Origin: UBA5972 sp964637875 | GTDB lineage: Bacteria > Pseudomonadota > Alphaproteobacteria > Rhodobacterales > Rhodobacteraceae | Length of the DNA: 64,000 nucleotides | Direction of reading: 5' to 3' | Assembly (NCBI GenBank): GCA_964637875.1 | Contig: CAZWXK010000012.1 | Location: 1 to 64,000, forward strand | In this document: in pieces, positions 7,163 to 16,273 of the stretch | How positions within the stretch are numbered: the first letter of the stretch is position 1 | Layout of the letters: the number at the start of each line of letters is the position of its first letter | Position numbers and translations under genes: made by a program | The notes under the pieces: generated by a model | The model's input: only the letters and a program-made list of their open reading frames with translations | Databases searched by the model: none | What the model was told of the DNA's origin: nothing

Positions 7163-9757
7163 TTACGAAGCCTTTTTCGCGGGGGCCTTCTTCTTGGTGG
7201 CGGTCTTTTTCTTTGCCGGTGCCTTGCGTTTCTTGCCCTTGGTGGCGGCCTTGGCGGTGATCAGGTCAACCGCCATGTCCATGGTCACGGACTCGGGCTC
7301 GACATCCTTGGGCAGGGTGGCGTTGATCTTGCCCCATTTGACATAGGGGCCATAGCGGCCGGCCATCACGTTGACGGGGCCGCCCTCGGTCGGGTGTTCG
7401 CCCAGCTCCTTGAGAGGCTTGGCAGCCGCGCCACGGCCATTGCCGCGGGCGGCCTTTTGGGCCAGCAGTTCGACCGCGCGGTTCATGCCGATGGACAGCA
7501 CCTCGGCCGGGTCCTTGAGATTTGCATACAGCTTTTTCGGCTTGCCATCCTCGCCGGTGGTCGTGTGCATCACATAGGGGCCATAGCGCCCGATGGCCGC
7601 CTCGACCGGGCCGCCTTCGGGATGTTCGCCGATCAGGCGCGGCAGGCTGAGCAGATCGAGCGCCTTTTGCAGATCGACATCCTCGACCGCCATGCCCTTG
7701 GGGATCGAGGCGCGCTTGGGCTTGGGGTTTTCCTCGGTTGCGTCGCCCAGCTGCACATAAGGCCCAAAGCGGCCCGAACGCAGGGTAACGGGCAGCCCAT
7801 CGGGGTCATGGCCCAGCAGCTTGCCGTCGGGGCTGGCGATATCGCCTTCTTCGACCTCGCCCGACAGCGGGCGGGTATAGCGGCATTCGGGGTAGTTCGA
7901 GCAACCGATGAAGGCGCCGCCCGCGCGTGAGGTGCGCAGCGACAGCCGGCCCTTGCCGCAGGCCCGGCACAGGCGCGGGTCGGATCCGTCCTCGCGCGCA
8001 GGGAACAGGTGCGGTTCAAGGAATTCGTTGATCTTTTCCAGCACCTCGGTGATGCGCAGCTCGCTGGTTTCGGCAATGGCGGCGGAAAAATCGCGCCAGA
8101 AGCGGTTGAGGACGGCCTTGTAATCCTCTTTCCCGACGGTGATTTCGTCGAGTTCCTCTTCCAGCTGGGCGGTAAAGTTGTAGCCCACATATTTGCGAAA
8201 GAAATTCTGCAGGAAGGCGGTGACAAGGCGCCCCTTGTCCTCGGGGATCAGGCGGCCCTTTTCCTTGCGCACGTAACCGCGATCCTGAATGGTGGTCACG
8301 ATCGAGGCATAGGTCGAGGGGCGGCCGATGCCGAGTTCTTCCATTCTCTTGACCAGCGTTGCCTCGGTATAACGGGGGGGCGGCTGGGTAAAATGCTGTT
8401 CCGGCATGACCGACTTGCGTTTGATGCTTTCGCCCTCGGCCATCTGGGGCAGGTTGCGTTCGTCGTCGCCATCGCCATTGCGGGGGTCGTCGCGGCCCTC
8501 CTGATAGACCTTCATGAAGCCGTCGAACAGCATCACCTGGCCGTTGGCGCGCAGCACCACCTGCCCGTCATCCGAGGCAATATCGACGGTGGTGCGCTGC
8601 AGACGCGCGGCCTCCATCTGGCTGGCGATGCTGCGTTTCCAGATCAGGTCGTACAGCTTGCGCTGGTCGGGTTCGAGTTTCGCCAGCTTTGACGGGTCGC
8701 GCGACATGTCGGTGGGGCGAATGCATTCATGGGCCTCTTGCGCGTTCTTGGCCTTGTTCTTGTACATGCGCGGGCTTTTGGGCAGGTAGCTTTCGCCGTA
8801 ACGCGCCTTGATGGTGTCGCGCGCGGCCATCACGGCCTCGGGCGCCATGTCGATGCCGTCGGTCCGCATGTAGGTGATATAGCCGGCCTCGTACAGGCGC
8901 TGGGCGGCGCTCATGGTCTGGCGCGCGCCAAATCCGAACTTGCGGCTGGCCTCCTGTTGCAGGGTCGAGGTCATGAAGGGCGCATAGGGGTTGCGGCTGG
9001 CGGGCCTGGCCTCGACCGTTGCAACATGGAGGTTGCGTGATTGCACGGCGGCGACGGCAATTTCGGCGGCCTCGGCCGTGTTGATGTCGAACTTGTCCAG
9101 CTTGTTGCCGGCCAGCACGGTGAGGCGGGCCTCGAATTCCTGGCCGCGCGGGGTTTCGAGGATGGCCTTGACCGTCCAGTATTCGCGCGGGTTGAAGGAT
9201 TCGATTTCCATCTCGCGCTCGACGATCAGGCGCAGGCAGACCGACTGCACGCGCCCGGCGGATTTCGCGCCCGGCAGCTTGCGCCACAGCACCGGCGACA
9301 GGTTGAAGCCGACCAGATAATCCAGCGCCCGGCGCGCCAGATAGGCATGCACCAGCTCCATGTCGACATCGCGGGGGTTCTTCATCGCCTCGGTCACGGC
9401 CGATTTTGTGATGGCGTTGAACACGACGCGTTCGACCGGGGTGTCCTTCTTGATGGCACGGCGCTTGCGCAGGGTTTCTTCCAGGTGCCAGCTGATTGCC
9501 TCGCCCTCGCGGTCGGGGTCGGTTGCGAGGATCAGCGCGTTGTCTTCCTTCAGGGCGTCGGCAATGGCGCGGATATGTTTCTGCGCCTTGGGATCGACCT
9601 CCCATTTCATTTCGAAATCATGTTCGGGATCAACCGAGCCATCCTTGGCCGGAAGGTCGCGCACATGGCCGTATGAGGCAAGAACGGTATAGTCGTCGCC
9701 CAGATACTTGTTGATGGTTTTGGCCTTGGCAGGCGATTCGACGACGACGACGGGCAT
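7163..9757 (-). CDS. topA: DNA topoisomerase I (TopA)
   Basis: Type IA topoisomerase that relaxes negative supercoils. The 864-residue protein begins with MPVVVVESPAKAKTI, the Toprim start with the catalytic glutamate at residue 7; DPDREGEAISW at 80-90 supplies the metal-binding acidic residues. The catalytic tyrosine is Tyr296 in ITYMRTDG. A four-cysteine zinc ribbon (CRACGKGRLS...CSNYPEC) follows in the last third, then repeated topoisomerase C-terminal domains and a lysine/alanine-rich tail of about 30 residues, common in alphaproteobacteria. Upstream in-frame ATGs would add 112 unlike residues, so 9757 is the start. dprA lies upstream on the same strand, as in relatives. Confidence 0.97.
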   Translation of the reverse strand: MPVVVVESPAKAKTINKYLGDDYTVLASYGHVRDLPAKDGSVDPEHDFEMKWEVDPKAQKHIRAIADALKEDNALILATDPDREGEAISWHLEETLRKRRAIKKDTPVERVVFNAITKSAVTEAMKNPRDVDMELVHAYLARRALDYLVGFNLSPVLWRKLPGAKSAGRVQSVCLRLIVEREMEIESFNPREYWTVKAILETPRGQEFEARLTVLAGNKLDKFDINTAEAAEIAVAAVQSRNLHVATVEARPASRNPYAPFMTSTLQQEASRKFGFGARQTMSAAQRLYEAGYITYMRTDGIDMAPEAVMAARDTIKARYGESYLPKSPRMYKNKAKNAQEAHECIRPTDMSRDPSKLAKLEPDQRKLYDLIWKRSIASQMEAARLQRTTVDIASDDGQVVLRANGQVMLFDGFMKVYQEGRDDPRNGDGDDERNLPQMAEGESIKRKSVMPEQHFTQPPPRYTEATLVKRMEELGIGRPSTYASIVTTIQDRGYVRKEKGRLIPEDKGRLVTAFLQNFFRKYVGYNFTAQLEEELDEITVGKEDYKAVLNRFWRDFSAAIAETSELRITEVLEKINEFLEPHLFPAREDGSDPRLCRACGKGRLSLRTSRAGGAFIGCSNYPECRYTRPLSGEVEEGDIASPDGKLLGHDPDGLPVTLRSGRFGPYVQLGDATEENPKPKRASIPKGMAVEDVDLQKALDLLSLPRLIGEHPEGGPVEAAIGRYGPYVMHTTTGEDGKPKKLYANLKDPAEVLSIGMNRAVELLAQKAARGNGRGAAAKPLKELGEHPTEGGPVNVMAGRYGPYVKWGKINATLPKDVEPESVTMDMAVDLITAKAATKGKKRKAPAKKKTATKKKAPAKKAS

Positions 9758-9798
9758 GGAAAATCCTGTTGCGGCTCTGCTGGGGTCTGTGGGCGCGG

Positions 9799-9828
9799 AA
9801 CATGTGGCGTGGCAAGGGGGAATGTCAA
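9799..9828 (-). promoter_or_regulatory. Probable topA promoter
   Basis: On the minus strand a perfect TTGACA (9823-9828) stands 18 bases before CATGTT (9799-9804), a partial -10. It lies in the 122-base gap between dprA and topA, about 40 bases before the topA start. A run of six T on the minus strand just upstream could mark the end of dprA transcription, but its stem is weak. Confidence 0.4.
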
Positions 9829-9879
9829 TGGAATTGTGAAAAAAGGGGGCAGGCGCAATTTTGTGGCTGCGGGTATATC

Positions 9880-11384
9880 CTAGCGGATGCGTGAGAGCAT
9901 GCCTCCGGCCTGGCGGGCAAGCCTGCCTTCGAGTTCGAGCGAAACCAACCGTGGCGCGACCTCGGCCGGTGGCAGGGCAAGCTCGCGGATCAACTGGTCC
10001 TCGTGAACCGGCGAGGGGCCCAGCAGGGACAGTATCTTTCGTGAAAGATCCATCGCCCCTTGCCGTGTGGTCCGGCGCGACGGGCCGGCGCATCCCGGTG
10101 CCTCGGGCGTTGCCGGGTGGTCATGTGGCGCGCCTTGCGTGGCTGGTGGTGCGGGCGTCATGTCCGCCTGCCCTTTCTCGGCCGCGCCGGCAGGGCGGGT
10201 GGTGGGGCGCGTCTTTTCGGGTCGTGTGTGCCTTGCCCGAGTTGCCGGTGAGGTCGCGCGGGTCGCCGAGCCGTCTTGTGCGGGGGCCTGCACGCGGGCC
10301 TGCATGGGGGCCTGTACGGGGGCCTGCACGGGGGCGAGCGCCTCGATCACGTCGCGGGGAGTGCGGATCAGNNNNNNNNNNNNNNNNNNNNNNNNNNNNN
10401 NNNNNNNNNNNNNNNNNNNNNNNNNNNNNNNNNNNNNNNNNNNNNNNNNNNNNNNNNNNNNNNNNNNNNNNCGGGGGCCTGCACGGGGGCGAGCGCCTCG
10501 ATCACGTCGCGGGGAGTGCGGATCAGGGTTGCGCCGTCGCGGATCAGCATGTTGCAGCCGCCTGCGCGTGCATCCAGTGGATGCCCCGGAACGGCCATTA
10601 CCTCGCGCCCGAGATCGGCAGCCTCGGCAGCCGTGATCAGGCTGCCGGATTTCACGGCACCTTCGATCACCATGACGGCGCGGGACAGGGCCGCGATGAT
10701 CCGGTTGCGCCGCGGAAAGTGGCGTGCCTGTGGCGGCAGGCCGATCGGTTGCTCGGACAGCAGCAGCCCGGATTCGCGTATTCTTGCGGCAAGGTCGCGG
10801 TTTTCGGGGGGATAGATCCGGTCGATTCCACCTGCCATCACCGCGATCGTTCCGGTGTCGAGTGCCGCCGTGTGGGCGGCGGTATCGATCCCGCGTGCCA
10901 GGCCCGAAACCACGACCAGACCGGCCTTGCCCAAGCCGCGTGCCAGGATGCGCGTCGTGCGCAATCCCAGGCTTGACGCATTGCGCGCGCCGACCAGCGC
11001 CACTGCGGGCCGGCGTGGCAATTCGCGCCTGCCGATGGCCCACAGGACCGGTGGTGGATCGCCGATGGCGGCCATCGCTGCGGGATAGGCCGCAGTCCCC
11101 AGGCACAGCAGCCTGGCACCCAGCCGACAGCCTGCCTCGTATTCCCTTTCGGCATCGGCGCGGCTGCAGGGGGTGTAGTCGTCCATCCCTGCAGCGCGCG
11201 CAACGCCCGGCAGAGCGTCAAGCGCGGCGTCGGCGCTGCCATGCTCGCGCATCAACCGCCCGAAGGTGGCTGCCCCCACCCGCCGGGAACGGATCAGCCG
11301 CAACCAGGAAATGGCATCACCTGCATCGACAGGCGGGGGGAAGCCGATGTCGCGGTCATCCGATATGTTGTCTGGCTCGGTCAT
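9880..11384 (-). CDS. dprA: DNA processing protein DprA, interrupted by an assembly gap
   Basis: DprA loads RecA on incoming single-stranded DNA during natural transformation. The N-terminal two thirds show the Rossmann-like core: VALVGARNASSLG, VVVSGLARGIDTAAH, FPRRNRIIAALSRAVMVIE and SGSLITAAEAADLGREVMAVPG. A Pro/Ala/Gln-rich linker and a C-terminal winged helix (about the last 55 residues, ending MLSRIR) follow. A 100-N gap with identical 55-base flanks sits in the linker and breaks the frame as drawn. Merging the flanks gives an uninterrupted 1350-base gene of 449 residues, so the gene is probably intact. The start at 11384 fits the family. Confidence 0.92.
10284..10331. repeat. 12-bp tandem repeat inside dprA (four units)
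   Basis: Four consecutive 12-base units of the form GGGCCTGCACGG, with one or two substitutions each, encode the Ala-Pro-Val-Gln-like linker of DprA on the minus strand. The assembly gap begins 40 bases further on, so the repeat probably confused the assembler and the real unit number is uncertain. Confidence 0.8.
10372..10471. other. Assembly gap of 100 N within dprA
   Basis: Exactly 100 N, a standard placeholder. The 55 bases just before it (10317-10371) and the 55 bases just after it (10472-10526) are identical, so the two contigs overlap and no bases are likely to be missing. Confidence 0.95.
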
Positions 11385-11498
11385 CGGACCCGAGGGTGCG
11401 CGATTCTGGTTAAGGCGTCGTGAATCCTCCTGTCGTTCGGCCGTATTGCCCTTCCCGGAAATGACAGGTCCCCGTGCTGAAAAATGCCGGGTGAATTC

Positions 11499-12932
11499 TC
11501 AGGTTGCGCTGCCGCCCACCGTCAGCCCGCCCACCAGCAACGTCGGCTGGCCGACGCCGACCGGCACCCACTGGCCGCCCTTGCCGCAATTGCCCATGCC
11601 GGGGTCGAGTTGCATGTCGCTACCGATGGCGCGCACCTGTTTCAGCACGCTGGGCCCGTCGCCGATCAGGGTCGCGCCCTTGACCGGGGCACCGACCTTG
11701 CCGTTCTCGACCAGATAGGCCTCGGTGCAGGAAAAGACGAACTTGCCGTTGGTGATGTCCACCTGCCCGCCACCGAAACCCACGGCCCAGATACCGTTTT
11801 TCATGCCGGCGATGATGTCCTCGGGCGGGGTGTCGCCGCCCAGCATGCAGGTGTTGGTCATGCGCGGCTGCGGCGCATGGGCATAGCTTTCGCGCCGGCC
11901 ATTGCCGGTGGGCGCCATCCCCATCAGGCGGGCGTTCTGGCGGTCCTGCATATAGCCGACAAGGATGCCGTCCTCGATCAGGGTTGTCCTGCGCGTGGGC
12001 GTGCCCTCGTCGTCGAAACTCAGCGATCCGCGCCGGTCGGGGAGGGTGCCGTCATCGACCACGGTTACGCCGGGGGCGGCGACGCGCGTGCCCATCAGCC
12101 CGGAAAAGGCCGAGCTTTTCTTGCGGTTGAAATCGCCTTCCAGCCCGTGACCGATGGCCTCGTGCAGCAGGATACCCGGCCAGCCGGGGCCAAGCGCCAC
12201 ATCCATGATACCGGCGGGTGCTGCCACGGCATCGAGATTGACGCGCGCGATGCGCAGCGCCTCGAGCGCGGTGTTCTGCCAGTTTTCCGGTGCGATCAGG
12301 CCCGACAGGCCGACACGCCCGCCACCGCCGGCACTTCCGGTCTCGCGCCGCCCGTTGCGTTCGACAATGACCGAGATGTTGAGGCGGCTCATGGGGCGGA
12401 TATCATGCAGCAGCTCGCCCTCGGGACGCAGGATCCAGACCTCCTGCAATGATGCCGCGATGCTGGCCGAAACCTGCACGACACCGGCATCGCGGTCGCG
12501 CAGCCAGGCGTCGATCTCGCGCAGGGTTTCCACGCGCAGCGAAAATTCGGTGCCCTCCAGAGGATCGCGGTCGGTATAGAGACGGCGGTTGGTTGCGGGT
12601 GGCGGGGCGGCAATGGTGCCGCCGCCGCTGCCGACGGCAAGCCGGGCCGTTTCGGCAGCGCGTTTCAGGGCAGACTCGGAAATCTCGGTCGCGTGGGCAT
12701 AACCCGCGGCCTCGCCCCGCACGGCACGCAGGCCGAACCCCTCGGCGGCATCATAGCTGGCTGTCTTCAATCTGCCATCGTCAAAGGACAGAACTTCGGC
12801 ACGCCTTCGTTCAAGAAACAGTTCACCATCATCTGCGCCGCCTGTCGCGCTGCGCAGAATGTCGAGCGATTTCCCGAAATCCAGTACCGTATCGAACGGT
12901 CTGAACCCGGATTTTTCGACCTGCTTGTGCAT
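11499..12932 (-). CDS. tldD: Metalloprotease TldD
   Basis: A 477-residue member of the PmbA/TldD family; TldD pairs with TldE (PmbA) to form a zinc protease that degrades unfolded or modified peptides in the cytoplasm. The zinc-binding HEAIGH motif lies at about residues 257-262 in LLHEAIGHGLEGD, with the Cys-containing C-terminal region (FSCTEAYLVENGKV, PGMGNCGKGGQ) typical of TldD. Length is standard. It lies divergent from ctaC, an arrangement conserved in Rhodobacteraceae. The partner tldE is not in the window. Confidence 0.95.
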   Translation of the reverse strand: MHKQVEKSGFRPFDTVLDFGKSLDILRSATGGADDGELFLERRRAEVLSFDDGRLKTASYDAAEGFGLRAVRGEAAGYAHATEISESALKRAAETARLAVGSGGGTIAAPPPATNRRLYTDRDPLEGTEFSLRVETLREIDAWLRDRDAGVVQVSASIAASLQEVWILRPEGELLHDIRPMSRLNISVIVERNGRRETGSAGGGGRVGLSGLIAPENWQNTALEALRIARVNLDAVAAPAGIMDVALGPGWPGILLHEAIGHGLEGDFNRKKSSAFSGLMGTRVAAPGVTVVDDGTLPDRRGSLSFDDEGTPTRRTTLIEDGILVGYMQDRQNARLMGMAPTGNGRRESYAHAPQPRMTNTCMLGGDTPPEDIIAGMKNGIWAVGFGGGQVDITNGKFVFSCTEAYLVENGKVGAPVKGATLIGDGPSVLKQVRAIGSDMQLDPGMGNCGKGGQWVPVGVGQPTLLVGGLTVGGSAT

Positions 12933-12943
12933 TCCATTCCTTC

Positions 12944-12955
12944 CGTCGATCGACG
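12944..12955. promoter_or_regulatory. Perfect 12-bp palindrome near the tldD start
   Basis: CGTCGATCGACG reads the same on both strands and lies 12 bases upstream of the tldD start codon, followed on the plus strand by five T. It could be an operator for tldD or a structured leader; no known regulator's site is recognised. Confidence 0.3.
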
Positions 12956-13079
12956 TTTTTCCATGTCAGGCGGCTGAATGCCGCAAAAGAGAAACTTGTT
13001 CTTTGGCCTGTATTATGGTTTCTCGATAACAATAAACAACTGGGGATTCTCTGTGCCGCTTTGCAGAGGGGGCCCCAAA

Positions 13080-13096
13080 CGGCAGGAAAACTGCCG
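13080..13096 (+). promoter_or_regulatory. Leader stem-loop before ctaC
   Basis: CGGCAG-GAAAA-CTGCCG makes a perfect 6-bp stem with a GAAAA loop, ending 19 bases before the ctaC start codon and just upstream of the GGGAAG ribosome site. It could tune translation or stability of the oxidase operon messenger. No convincing promoter hexamers were found in the 183 bases between tldD and ctaC. Confidence 0.4.
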
Positions 13097-13115
13097 ATAA
13101 TAAAGGGAAGAAAGA

Positions 13116-14027
13116 ATGCGCATCGGGAAATCACTCGTAGGAACAGGTGTGTCTTTTGCGGCGATTGTCGCGGGGGGCATGCTCAGGGCTCAGGACGCGC
13201 TGGACGGCCTGGAACGGATCGGCAAGCCAACGCCGGGGGGCATGTCGTTGCAGCCGGCCGCGACCGAGGTTGCGCGCGACATCCATTTCCTCGACAACAT
13301 GATCCTGTGGATCATTTCGGCGATCACGCTGCTGGTGATGGTCCTGCTGCTGTGGGTCATCATTCGCTACAACAGCAGGGTCAACAAGACGCCGGCAACG
13401 TTTACTCATAATTCGGTGGTCGAGGTGCTGTGGACGCTGGGGCCTATCGTGGTCCTGATCTTCATCGGGGCCTTTTCCCTGCCGGTTCTGTTCAAGCAGC
13501 TGGAAATCCCCAAGGCCGACCTGACCATCAGGGTCACCGGCAATCAGTGGTTCTGGAACTACGAATACCCCGATCAGAATATCGCCTTTGACAGCTACAT
13601 GATCGGACAGCCGGCAACGCTGGAAGGGGACCAGGCCTATGTCCTGAATGACGAGGTCAAGGCCAAGCTGAAGGCCGAAGGTTACAATCAGGATGAATTC
13701 CTGCTGGCGGTGGACAACCCGATGGTGGTGCCGGTCGGCAAATATGTCGTGCTCGAGGTCACGGGTGCCGATGTCATCCATGCCTGGGCGATGCCCGCCT
13801 TTGGCGTCAAGATGGACGCGATCCCCGGACGGATCAACCGGACCTGGTTCAAGGCTGACAAGATCGGCATCTATTTCGGCCAGTGCTCGCAGCTGTGCGG
13901 CAAGGATCACGCATTCATGCCTATCGTGGTCAAGGTGGTCTCGCAGGATGCCTATGAGAAATGGCTTGGCCGGGCGAGGGATCAGTTCGCCGGAACCCCG
14001 CGCAAGATGACGGTCGCATCCAGATGA
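13116..14027 (+). CDS. ctaC: Cytochrome c oxidase subunit II
   Basis: The 303-residue subunit carries the binuclear CuA centre that accepts electrons from cytochrome c in the aa3 oxidase. It has a signal-peptide-like N-terminus, two membrane helices (about 62-84 and 104-124) and a periplasmic cupredoxin domain. CuA ligands are all present: His222, Cys257, Cys261, His265 and Met268 in the FGQCSQLCGKDHAFM segment; the aromatic GNQWFWNYEYP patch for electron entry is also visible. First gene of the plus-strand oxidase run. Subunit I is not in the window, as is usual in this family. Confidence 0.97.
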   Translation: MRIGKSLVGTGVSFAAIVAGGMLRAQDALDGLERIGKPTPGGMSLQPAATEVARDIHFLDNMILWIISAITLLVMVLLLWVIIRYNSRVNKTPATFTHNSVVEVLWTLGPIVVLIFIGAFSLPVLFKQLEIPKADLTIRVTGNQWFWNYEYPDQNIAFDSYMIGQPATLEGDQAYVLNDEVKAKLKAEGYNQDEFLLAVDNPMVVPVGKYVVLEVTGADVIHAWAMPAFGVKMDAIPGRINRTWFKADKIGIYFGQCSQLCGKDHAFMPIVVKVVSQDAYEKWLGRARDQFAGTPRKMTVASR

Positions 14028-14097
14028 CGGGGCTGGCAGGCGGGGGGTACTGCCTGTTCCCCGGATGCGCAGCCAGGGCCATGGCCAGGAGACCAAC

Positions 14098-15048
14098 ATG
14101 ACGGACGCAACCATCACCCGGAGGGACGGAGACGCCGAATTCGGCGATTTCCTCGCCTTGCTCAAGCCAAGGGTCATGTCGCTGGTGGTTTTCACCGCGG
14201 CGGTGGGGCTGCTGGTCGCGCCCCAGCCGGTACATCCGCTCATCGCCTTTGCGGCGATCCTGTTCATCGCCATCGGTGCCGGTGCGTCGGGTGCGCTGAA
14301 CATGTGGTGGGACGCCGACATCGACGCCCTGATGCGGCGCACGCGCAACCGCCCGATTCCCGCAGGCCGGGTGACGGCGGGCGACGCCCGGATGGTGGGC
14401 CTGTGGCTGTCGGTGATCGCGGTGGTCATGCTGGACCTCACGGCCAATCTCCTGGCGGCGGGGCTGCTGGCATTCACCATCTTTTTCTATGTCGTGATCT
14501 ATTCGATGTGGTTGAAGCGCGCGACACCGCAGAACATCGTGATCGGCGGGGCGGCCGGGGCCTTTCCGCCCATGATCGGCTGGGCGGTGGCAACTGGAAA
14601 CATTTCCGTCGAAAGCATGCTGATGTTCGGCCTGATCTTTCTGTGGACTCCGCCGCATTTCTGGGCGCTTGCACTGTTTCTGGACGATGATTACCAGCGT
14701 GCCGGTGTGCCCATGCTGCCCGTCACCCATGGTGAACGCACGACGCGCCGCCAGATCATGTTCTATGCGCTTCTTCTGGCGCCGGTATCGCTGGCGCTGG
14801 CCTTCACCCAGATCGGCGGGCCGGTCTATCTGGCGGTCTCGCTGATCCTGAACGGGCTGTTTCTGGCCGGGGCGTGGCGTCTGTGGCAGCGGGACGGGGC
14901 GATGGCGCGCGCCGATCGTTACCTTGTCGAGCGGTGGTATTTCCGCCTCTCTCTGGTTTACATGCTCGTGCATTTCACCGGGTTGCTGGCCGAGGCGGCC
15001 TTGCGGTGGTCGGGGCTTGATTGGGCGGCCTGGCCGCAATGGGTGTAG
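14098..15048 (+). CDS. ctaB: Protoheme IX farnesyltransferase (heme O synthase)
   Basis: Integral membrane UbiA-family prenyltransferase that adds a farnesyl group to heme b, making heme O for the oxidase. The 316-residue protein has about nine helices; the conserved aspartate-rich loop NMWWDADIDALMRRTRNRPIP and the second loop DDDYQRAGVPMLP are intact. AGGAGA eight bases before 14098 decides the start; an upstream ATG at 14065 lacks such a site. It sits between ctaC and coxF as in relatives. Confidence 0.96.
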   Translation: MTDATITRRDGDAEFGDFLALLKPRVMSLVVFTAAVGLLVAPQPVHPLIAFAAILFIAIGAGASGALNMWWDADIDALMRRTRNRPIPAGRVTAGDARMVGLWLSVIAVVMLDLTANLLAAGLLAFTIFFYVVIYSMWLKRATPQNIVIGGAAGAFPPMIGWAVATGNISVESMLMFGLIFLWTPPHFWALALFLDDDYQRAGVPMLPVTHGERTTRRQIMFYALLLAPVSLALAFTQIGGPVYLAVSLILNGLFLAGAWRLWQRDGAMARADRYLVERWYFRLSLVYMLVHFTGLLAEAALRWSGLDWAAWPQWV

Positions 15049-15050
15049 AG

Positions 15051-15239
15051 ATGGCACTTCACCGGGAACATGAACTTCACCGTCGCCGGGGCCGCAGGAA
15101 CATGTGGCTGGCACTGGTGCTCGGGGGCTTTGTCGTGCTGGTCTTTGGCGTGACCATGGTCAAGCTGAAGAACGGGCAGCTGATGGAGGCCTATGATTAC
15201 GAATTGCGGCCATCATTGCTGCCGCAGGAGGGGAAGTGA
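15051..15239 (+). CDS. coxF: CoxF-like small membrane protein of the oxidase operon
   Basis: A 62-residue protein with a basic N-terminus (HREHELHRRRGRRN) and one membrane helix at about 19-36. A protein of this size and pattern, often called CoxF, normally lies between ctaB and ctaG in Rhodobacteraceae; its exact assembly role is not settled. The start at 15051 is two bases after the ctaB stop; ATG 15039, overlapping that stop, is also possible. Confidence 0.75.
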   Translation: MALHREHELHRRRGRRNMWLALVLGGFVVLVFGVTMVKLKNGQLMEAYDYELRPSLLPQEGK

Positions 15240-15242
15240 ACG

Positions 15243-15308
15243 GCCCGGAGCCAGCTCCGGGCGGCAAAGCAGGCTGACCCCCGATCGCCACATGGCCGGC
15301 GGGCCATG
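15243..15308 (+). other. Two strong stem-loops where ctaG would be expected
   Basis: GCCCGGAG-CCAG-CTCCGGGC (15243-15262) starts four bases after the coxF stop; CATGGCC-GGCG-GGCCATG (15291-15308) follows. Both stems are perfect. Neither is followed by a T run. They could be processing or partial termination signals between coxF and ctaE, or scars of the lost segment. The whole interval between coxF and ctaE is only 139 bases. Confidence 0.6.
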
Positions 15309-15378
15309 CCGGGGGACAGACAGAACAAGGCCGGACGGCATGTCAGCCAACCGAGCCGACAAAAAGGGAAGAACGAAA

Positions 15379-16176
15379 ATGGCGCATGCAAAAAACCATC
15401 CTTACCACATCCTGAATCCCAGCTTGTGGCCTTTCCTGGGCGCGCTGGGTGCCTTCATCATGCTGGGAGGCGGGGTTCTCTATCTTCACGACATGGGCCC
15501 CTGGCCAATGCTGATCGGCCTCGCGCTGGTGCTGTTCGTCATGTATGCGTGGTGGTCGGATGTGGTCCACGAGGCCGAAGAAGGCGACCACACACCCGTG
15601 GTGATGATCGGGCTGCGCTATGGCGTGATCATGTTCATCATGTCCGAGGTGATGTTCTTTGTCGCCTGGTTCTGGACCTTTATCAAGCATGCCCTCTATC
15701 CGATGACCGAGGGCTCGCCCCTGGTTGACGGCACCTGGCCGCCAGCGGGTATCGAGACCTTCGATCCCTGGGGCCTGCCTCTGATCAACACCCTGATCCT
15801 GCTGTGTTCCGGCGCGGCGACCACCTGGGCGCACCACGCCATCCAGCATGACGACCGCAAGGGTTTCATCCAGGGGCTGTCACTGGCGATCTTTCTGGGC
15901 CTCATGTTCACGGTATTCCAGGCCGTGGAATACAGCGAGGCTCCATTCCAGTTTTCGGGCAACATCTATGGCGCGACCTTTTTCATGGCGACCGGTTTCC
16001 ATGGGTTCCACGTCATCATTGGCACGATCTTTCTCGGGGTGAACCTGGTCCGCGGTCTCAAGGGGCAGATGAATTCGGAACATCATCTGGGGTTCGAGGC
16101 CGCTGCGTGGTACTGGCATTTTGTCGATGTGGTCTGGCTGTTCCTGTTCGCGGTAATCTATATCTGGGGGAGCTGA
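15379..16176 (+). CDS. ctaE: Cytochrome c oxidase subunit III
   Basis: The 265-residue integral membrane subunit stabilises the oxidase and the proton path. Seven helices are predicted; conserved segments include WWSDVVHEAEEGDHT, SEVMFFVAWFWTF, WAHHAIQ, TGFHGFHVIIGT and the terminal WYWHFVDVVWLFLF. AAGGGAAG lies just before ATG 15379. It is preceded directly by coxF rather than ctaG, and followed by surf1 without the DUF983 gene that often intervenes. Confidence 0.97.
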   Translation: MAHAKNHPYHILNPSLWPFLGALGAFIMLGGGVLYLHDMGPWPMLIGLALVLFVMYAWWSDVVHEAEEGDHTPVVMIGLRYGVIMFIMSEVMFFVAWFWTFIKHALYPMTEGSPLVDGTWPPAGIETFDPWGLPLINTLILLCSGAATTWAHHAIQHDDRKGFIQGLSLAIFLGLMFTVFQAVEYSEAPFQFSGNIYGATFFMATGFHGFHVIIGTIFLGVNLVRGLKGQMNSEHHLGFEAAAWYWHFVDVVWLFLFAVIYIWGS

Positions 16177-16273
16177 GGTCCCCGCTGTGTCACAGGTCCC
16201 GACGCGATGTCGGGGCACGGCCTTTGAAACGGGGGTGCGGATGGTTTCGCGCCCCCTTCCCGTGGGGTGAGCG

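Noticed and set aside
10317..10526. Apparent 55-base direct duplication in dprA
   Set aside because: It abuts a 100-N gap on both sides and is best explained as overlapping contig ends, not a biological duplication.
12996..13016. TTGTTC/TATTAT as the ctaC promoter
   Set aside because: The spacer is only 9 bases.
15243..15308. Remnant coding sequence of ctaG in the coxF-ctaE gap
   Set aside because: I could not recognise any Cox11 motif (such as its CFCF copper site) in the 139 bases; only hairpins are seen.
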